From: Auxenochlorella pyrenoidosa
Lineage: Eukaryota; Chlorophyta; Trebouxiophyceae; Chlorellales; Chlorellaceae
DNA length: 46,257 bases
Reading direction: 5' to 3'
Assembly (NCBI GenBank): GCA_001430745.1
Contig: KQ481942.1
Coordinates: 214,653 to 260,909 of the forward strand
Part shown: positions 41,001 to 46,257 of the stretch, in pieces
Position numbering within the stretch: the first letter of the stretch is position 1
Layout of the letters: the number at the start of each line of letters is the position of its first letter
Translations under genes and position numbers: made by a program
The notes under the pieces: model-generated
The model's input: the letters and a program-made list of their open reading frames with translations, nothing else
Database searches by the model: none
Told to the model about the DNA's origin: nothing

Positions 41001-43561
41001 TTGACTGCTGCGCCAAGGTGAGGGCTTAGTGTGGTGAAGGCAACGCTGGCCTGTACTCTGCCATGATCGACTGTTGCGCCAAGGTGAGGATTCAGTGTGG
41101 TGAAGGCGCCACTGGCCAGTACTCTGCCATGATCGACTGCTGCGCGAAGGTGAGGGCCCAGTGAGGTCGAGGCGACACCCGAGAGGTGTCAGGCATGCAT
41201 GTTCCATCGAACCTGTCAACATGTGGATCTGCCATGGTTGGCACCGGCAGCAAGCCTCGTAGCACGTGGTTGCGCAAACTCTGCCTGCCAGCATTGCAGT
41301 TGCCCGCCACTCCGCTGACACGTTGGCCTCTTGCCTAGCCTGGCTCTGTCCTGGACTTGCTTTCTGCCTTCAGCCTCAACATTGTGCCGCCTTCTCAACG
41401 GAGCTGTCCTGCAGTGCCGCGACCCGGCGGCCGCGCTGCGCGTGTTTACCGAGATGAAGCAGACGAGCCGGCTGCGGCCTGATGTGGTGGCGTACACCTC
41501 GCTGCTCACCGCCCTGCAGGGCACCCAAAAGGTGAGGAAGAGTAGGAAATGCAATGCGAGAGCGAGACATCTGAGTGGGATCTTGTCCCGGCACACGGAT
41601 TTTCCTTATGGATGGGAGCAGAGGCTCTGCTGGGGCAGCAGCCAGGCTCGCCGCCCTGCCCCACTTACGCTCGCCCCTCTGCTCCTCAATGCTCTTCACC
41701 TGTGCCTGCAGGCGGCGGCCACGGCGCGCGAGCTGTGGAGCTCCATGCAGGGCGACGGGGTGCAGCCCAACGGCATGGCTGTGGCAGCCTTCCTGGAGAT
41801 CCTGCTGCTGGAGGGGGAGGTGGACGAGGCGCTGCAGGTGTGCTCCTGCTGCTCATGCGAATTCACTGTTAAGAAACAGTCTATGTGTGGGGTTTCCAGG
41901 GGCGTTTGGTGCCGGCGCCCAGCAGCATGCTCTTTGCTGTGATCTCAACACATGGGGCCGGTGCGGGCCAGTGGCCATCTCGACTCGCTTGGGCCATGCT
42001 GTGCCTTGCTGGCACCATCGGCAGGCCTGCCGCCTTCGCTGGCAGTTTAGCTGTGCCTTCCGCCCCCAAAATTTGTCGACCAACTGCCCTCCTGTCTCCC
42101 TACCCTGCCACGCAGATCCTGGCATCTGCACAGCCCGGCAGCCCTGGCAGCAGCGGCGAGCGGCAGGGGCGCCGACAGAACAGATGGCAGCGCAAGAGCC
42201 AGCGTCTCTTGGAGGCAGCTGGCCTGGAAGATGAGCTGGAAGTGGGACCTCAGCCACCCAGCCTGCTGGGTGCCCCTTTGACCGAGCAGCAAGTGGAGGA
42301 GGAGGAGGAGGGCAGCGAGGGCAGCAGCACGGCGGCCGCGGTCGATTTGCCGCGCTTGTACGAGCATTTCCTGTTTGCCATGGCGCACAAGGGGCAGTAC
42401 GCAGGTAGGGACATGGCGTGCAGCATGGCTGCTCCTTGCCAGGGGATTTGAGCACTGTCTGGTGCATGCGTAAAGGAAATTCAAGAAGCATGGCTGCACG
42501 GGCGTGAGGCAGCAGATGTGCTGTGCCATGGCGCCATGAATCACTAGTTGGGCTTGCGCTTGCCTCCAACCCCTCGCCTCCTTCCAACCACCTGTGTCTC
42601 TGCTGCTGCAGTGGTGGAGCAGATTGCAAGGCACATGCGGGCGCGCGGCCTGCCGCAGATGCTGGGAACCGCCTCAGCATTGCTCACCTGTCAGGCCCTG
42701 CAGCACGGCAATACCACTGCCAAGTGGCTGCTGCAGCCCTTTGGCGGCGACGGCGCCAGCTCGGCAGGCGCCATCTCCGCAGCTGCCGTGCAGCTTCCCG
42801 ATGACGTGGTGGAGAGCTGCCTGCTGGGGCGGGGCAGCCCCCAGAGCTGCCTGGCAAAGCTTCTTGCGGGCAGTAGTAGCGGCAGCAGCAGCAGCAGCAG
42901 CAGTAGCGCGGCAGCAGGCATTGCCCCTGCTGCACTCCCCACCACCACCACAGCCAACATCATCCTTGCTGGACTGGCTGCCCGTGGCTGCACAGCCGAG
43001 GCATTGCAGCTGTTTAATTGGATGCAAGGGCAGCAGACACAGCAGGCACAGCAGAGCAGCAAGGCCATGCAAGCGCCGTGTGCTCCAGACTGGTGGACGC
43101 ACCAGCTGCTGCTGTTTGCCGCATTGAACGGCCCGAGGGAGCAGCAGTTGGAGCTGACCCTGAGGGCTGTCAGAGAGGCCAGGTGAGCAAAGGTGGTTCT
43201 GATCATGGTAGCAAAGGTTGAGGTGGCCAAGGTGCAGAGACGGGCACCTCTTCCTCAGCCGCGTCAGCATTCAGAGGTCCTTGCACCATCGCACTTCTTG
43301 GTCTTCCCAAGACTTGCACACCTTTCCTCAGGATTTTTAATTTGATCGCACGCCGGCACCGATGCCTGCTTCGCCACACGCTGCAGGGCCCATGCGTCTG
43401 GCCGGCGCGGCGGGCGCTGGGACGGCCGAACTCGCGCCGCCATCGCCGCCGTCATGCGGCAGTCGGAGCAGGCGCAAGCGCTGCTCGGGCAGGGAGCTGT
43501 GGATGCCGAGGCAGATGCGCGCGATGAGCGGCTGGCGCAGCTGCGGGGGCTGCTCAGCTGA
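38009..43561 (+). CDS. Organelle-targeted pentatricopeptide repeat (PPR) protein
   Basis: PPR proteins bind organellar RNA one base per repeat and act in its stability, processing or translation. Fifteen exons: 38009-38135, 38325-38398, 38619-38714, 38910-38993, 39273-39395, 39708-39812, 40057-40139, 40314-40404, 40674-40775, 40928-41017, 41415-41531, 41712-41837, 42116-42404, 42612-43182, 43387-43561; total 750 residues. The N-terminus MLARLARRRGSSLLARALHA is Arg/Ala/Leu-rich without acids, a typical mitochondrial presequence. Repeat-like helices include NVYSYTALLAMP, AQAAYDKMRTDGVQPNARFF, DLILYSAMIDCCAK, DVVAYTSLLTALQGTQ and ARELWSSMQGDGVQPN, usually about one repeat per exon pair. A Ser-rich linker and a helical tail (RDERLAQLRGLLS) end the protein. 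GC donors at 38399 and 40405. Exon 10's end is tandemly triplicated. TGTAA lies at 43701. Plastid targeting remains possible. Confidence 0.9.
40985..41165 (+). repeat. 66-bp tandem triplication of exon 10 edge and donor (PPR gene)
   Basis: Units start at 40985, 41051 and about 41117. Each has TACTCTGCCATGAT, then GACTG(C/T)TGCGC(C/G)AAG and an intact GTGAGG donor. The first copy is the in-frame exon end; the sequence after it reaches TAG (about 41027) before copy 2. Copy 3 is preceded by GGCCAG, a possible acceptor. Confidence 0.92.
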
Positions 43562-44287
43562 GGCTGGACAGCCTGCAGTTGGGGCGCCTGCAGGAGGATT
43601 GGCACGCCCGCCAGCGGCGGTCAGAGCCACCCAGGTGTGCTCGCTGCACTGCCTTGGCTCCCTCTCATGTTCTGGTGCAATGTATCTTAACCTTGCTGTA
43701 TGTAAGGAGAAGGACTGCCCCCACTCGACATCTGAGGATGCGGAGATGCGTAGCAGCTGCTCTTGCCTTCGAGCAGGTTTGATCAACCCAGGCGTGGAGC
43801 GCTTGCAGGACAATGCTGTCCAAGCTGCCAAAAGGTCATATGGCTCGCCATGCAACGTATTGAATAAACCAGTGTACCATCTTCCTGCTGCAAGGTCACT
43901 TGGCGGCTCGTGCCTCCTCGAGACACCAAGTGCTGAGGTGGCGGCGGCGCGAGGTATGAATTTTCCGGCGGGATTGGAGACTCACAGTATGCTTGCTCGT
44001 ACTAGATCATGCATGCAGAGGTCTGAACGCGGTCGATCACACTAAAGTGCCCCCGAGCTCAGAGTTTGAGGGCTCTCGCGGCGGAGGGTTCCTCGCACGG
44101 GCGGAGCGAGCATCAATAGGCGGTTGCTTCTCAGCGTTCGCGGCGGGCGCATAACGGCGCTGGAAGAGAGCGCTGGAAGGACCACCCCCGCTGTCAGCCA
44201 ACGTTGCCGCCGCCGCCAGCTCCTCCGACGGCCTGCGGCGGCCGGTGTGTGAGGATCACCTGTCCACCACGGGACGGCTAGGGCAGC
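43562..44287. other. Intergenic region, PPR 3' side / bestrophin 5' side
   Basis: Contains the TGTAA signal of the PPR gene (43701-43705, 140 bp past the stop) and, on the right, the bestrophin-gene promoter and 5' UTR. No gene seen. Confidence 0.55.
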
Positions 44288-46257
44288 ATGATAGTTTACC
44301 GCAAAGCCTTTCTTGGCTTGCACCTGCTGTTCAGGTGGGTGCACTTCCTGCCGCACCTCGGCGCTCACCCCTGCCTGCCACGCACTGCCTACCCAGCTCA
44401 CCCACGCATTCCTCGTCCTTCCGCCGCCACCTGCCAACAGCTGCAGGCCTGCTGGCCATCATGTCGCTCGTCATGCAGCCCCTCCCCTACCCTTTTCTTC
44501 ACCGTGCAGGTTCTATGGCAGCGCCATCGTGCGGACGGCGCTGTGGGGCGCCCTGGCGGCCACCCAGACCACCCTGCTGTATGTCGTGGTGCCCGACCAC
44601 GTCTCCCAGTTCTTCACAGGTGATGGAGGGCACAGCACGGCTGCAGCAGCGTGCGCCGGGGTGTTGGCGTGCCATGAGCTGATGCGGCACCGGGTCTGAA
44701 AAAAGGCTGCTGCAGTTGCTGGGATGGCACAAGAGCAGGCAGCAAGTCCTAAACTGTAGCCTGATAAGTTGGCAGCATGCACCTGCGAGCCGCAGCTTCA
44801 CGCCGGCGCAGTCGCCCGCTTGATGCGTGCAGCAAGGCACGGCCTGCGCATCCTGCAGAGGGATCTGTCAAGCCCTGCCATGCTGAGGCAATTGTCGCGC
44901 AGCCCGGTTGCTGAAGCTGAGCTGTCAGCGTATCCGTGTGCATTTGTTTGCAGATGGCCGCGTCATGTCCTACACCGTGTTCACCGCGCTGCTCTCCCTG
45001 CTGGTGGTGTTCCGCCAGAACGCCGGGTGCGCAGGGGGGCCGGCTGCTTCCCGGCGCCAGAGCGCCGGGTGCGCTGGGGGGCGGCTGCTTTCCGCCTCAC
45101 CTGCGTTTGACGGTGTTATATCACTCAGTAGCTGGCCGGGAGCTAGACAAGCATTTTTTACATTTACATTCTTTTGTTTGCAAGGCAAGATGGAAGTAGG
45201 AGGACAGCATGTTCAGGCTGCTGCTGGAATTTCGCGAGCTGTTGAGTCTGCATTGTGGCAGGCTCATGGTGAATTCAGGCTGCCCTGCGCCGCAGGTACG
45301 GCCGCTTCCACGAGGGCCGCGTCAGGCTGCAGGCCATGACCTCCGCCTGGACGGATGCATGCATCAAGGTGGGCATGGCAGTTGTGCTGGGAGGGGGGCT
45401 GTGCGTGGCATGTTCCTACGGTGGGAAGACACATCCCACCGCATGGCACCCTGCCTACACCGTAGCCCCGGGCGCAAGATGCCTTCTTCGCCTTGCCGCA
45501 GGGCGTTCATGCCGGCCTGACTGCTGCCCGCTCTGCATGTCATGCCACTCGCTGCCCCGCAGGCGCTGAGCTTTGACGGCGGGTGCCGCAGCCTGGAGCC
45601 GCCCGACGAGGCATCCCGCCGCTTCTGCTCCGACTGCGTGCATCTCTTCAGGTGGGGGGCGGCCCCCCCTGCTGCGCTGCAGGACGTGCCGTGATGCCAA
45701 GAAAGGCCCCTGCATGGTTAGCCTGCCGCACACTCCGTCTGCAAATCCCAATCCCCCACCCCCCGGCCCCCCGCCCCACCCTGCCCCTCTCGCTGCTGCA
45801 GCCTGCTGCACGCGGTGGCCCTGCAGTTCCTGCGCTCCGACTGGCTGCTGGAGAACCTGTCGGAGCACGACCAGGCCAAGCTGCCGCCCTGGGTGCGCGC
45901 CGCGCCCTGCCCTGCTCACAGTAGTGCTGTGGTTTGGTAAATCTGCATGCTCGAACTTGCATGTTTGGAGCACGACCAGGCCAAGCTGCCGCCCTGGGTG
46001 CGCTTGCTTGCATGTTTGGGCTTTTAGTCTGTCTAACCGCAACGGAACTTGCGGAACAGACTCGCGTGTGGCGCCTTGCCCTGAGTGCTGCTGTGTTTGG
46101 TTAGTTCCGGGTGTCCCGCCTGGTTGTGCGGCGGTGCTGGCACGGCCAAACCGAGCTGAGACTTCTGGGCGAGGAGTCGGGGATCTTGTGCATTAGGTGC
46201 AGCTGCTGCTGCGGCCGCCACGGTCTGTTCTTCTTGTCAGGGCTGACTTCGCGCTGC
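44288..46257 (+). CDS. Bestrophin-like anion channel, N-terminal part (runs off right edge)
   Basis: Bestrophin-family (RFP-TM) chloride/bicarbonate channel; in algae related proteins lie in thylakoid or plasma membranes (family knowledge). Exons: 44288-44334, 44510-44619, 44954-45026, 45296-45368, 45563-45651, 45802-45892, then tentative 46105-46196 and 46242 onward, which stay in phase. The protein begins MIVYRKAFLGLHLLFRFYGS, the usual algal/plant bestrophin opening. It continues with VMSYTVFTALLSLLVVFRQN, AGYGRFHEGRVRLQ (the conserved Arg-Xaa-Asn ... Tyr-Xaa-Arg-Phe-Xaa-Glu-Gly-Arg signature) and LLHAVALQFLRSDW. No transit peptide is visible. Introns 3 and 6 carry copies of the preceding exon edge and donor, and intron 6 also holds a hairpin repeat. 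The C-terminal half is outside the window. Confidence 0.86.
45013..45096 (+). repeat. 42-bp tandem copy of exon 3 edge and donor (bestrophin gene)
   Basis: CGCCAGAACGCCGGGTGCGC at 45013, followed by a G-rich tract and GGCTGCTTCC, is repeated from 45055 as CGCCAGAGCGCCGGGTGCGC with the same following tract. Both copies have the GTGCGC donor. Confidence 0.88.
45862..46003 (+). repeat. Exact copy of exon 6 edge and donor (bestrophin intron 6)
   Basis: The last 30 or so bases of exon 6 plus the GTGCGC donor (from about 45862) recur without mismatch 105 bp later (from about 45967). Example: GAGCACGACCAGGCCAAGCT at 45863 and 45968. Confidence 0.93.
46003..46062 (+). repeat. Hairpin repeat element, copy E5 (best-preserved)
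   Basis: GCTTGCTTGCATGTTTGGGC leads to a nested perfect hairpin: AGTCTGT (46026-46032), CCGCAA, a CGGAAC loop, TTGCGG, ACAGACT (46056-46062). It begins 5 nt after the duplicated GTGCGC donor in bestrophin intron 6. Confidence 0.85.

Noticed and set aside
41018..41414. Copies 2 and 3 of the PPR exon edge as proven extra exons
   Set aside because: Reading through from copy 1 hits TAG, and no acceptor precedes copy 2. Without transcripts they cannot be called exons, so they are listed as repeats.
1..46257. Bacterial contamination, CRISPR array, prophage or biosynthetic operon
   Set aside because: Every gene is intron-rich and eukaryotic. No regularly spaced repeats with unique spacers, no integrase and no operon spacing were seen.

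Overview
The window is GC-rich nuclear DNA from a green alga, most likely a Chlorella-like trebouxiophyte. The evidence is many short phase-conserved exons split by introns of roughly 50-350 bp, strong C/G codon preference, TGTAA poly(A) signals 130-160 bp past several stop codons, and proteins of plant type (cyclophilin with the plant insertion, plant-type LRRs, extensin-like Ser-Pro tracts, PPR). There is no bacterial operon structure. A 456-base assembly gap (N) lies at 21970-22425. I rebuilt the gene models by hand from exon reading frames, splice sites and phase; none has been checked against transcripts.

Layout, left to right: (1) the 5' part of a phosphatidylinositol 4-kinase beta gene (minus, runs off the left edge), divergent from (2) a complete CCT4 chaperonin gene (plus, 14 exons). 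(3) A long minus-strand gene for a signal-peptide multipass membrane protein that I do not recognise. (4) A complete cytosolic cyclophilin (minus, 10 exons including two micro-exons), divergent from (5) an unrecognised six-helix membrane protein (plus). (6) TRAP-beta/SSR2, an ER translocon subunit (plus). After the gap come (7) an NHL-repeat membrane protein (minus) and (8, 9) two tandem minus-strand paralogues encoding signal peptide - LRR - transmembrane - TKL kinase receptors of 848 and 844 residues. (10) A 750-residue organellar PPR protein (plus), divergent from the second kinase. (11) The 5' part of a bestrophin-like anion channel (plus, runs off the right edge).

The genes do not form one pathway. 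Most are housekeeping functions (protein folding, ER targeting, lipid signalling, organelle RNA handling), plus a receptor-kinase pair.

Three things stand out. First, seven introns carry tandem or near-tandem copies of the adjoining exon edge together with its splice site, in four unrelated genes. Second, a dispersed ~60-bp hairpin repeat with AGTCTGT/ACAGACT ends occurs five times, mostly inside introns and often next to a 5' splice site. Third, an LRR receptor-kinase architecture with a DFN (not DFG) TKL kinase is tandemly duplicated, and one copy has exchanged LRR exons for a Ser-Pro-rich wall-type stalk. GC-AG introns are also unusually common (11 of about 93).
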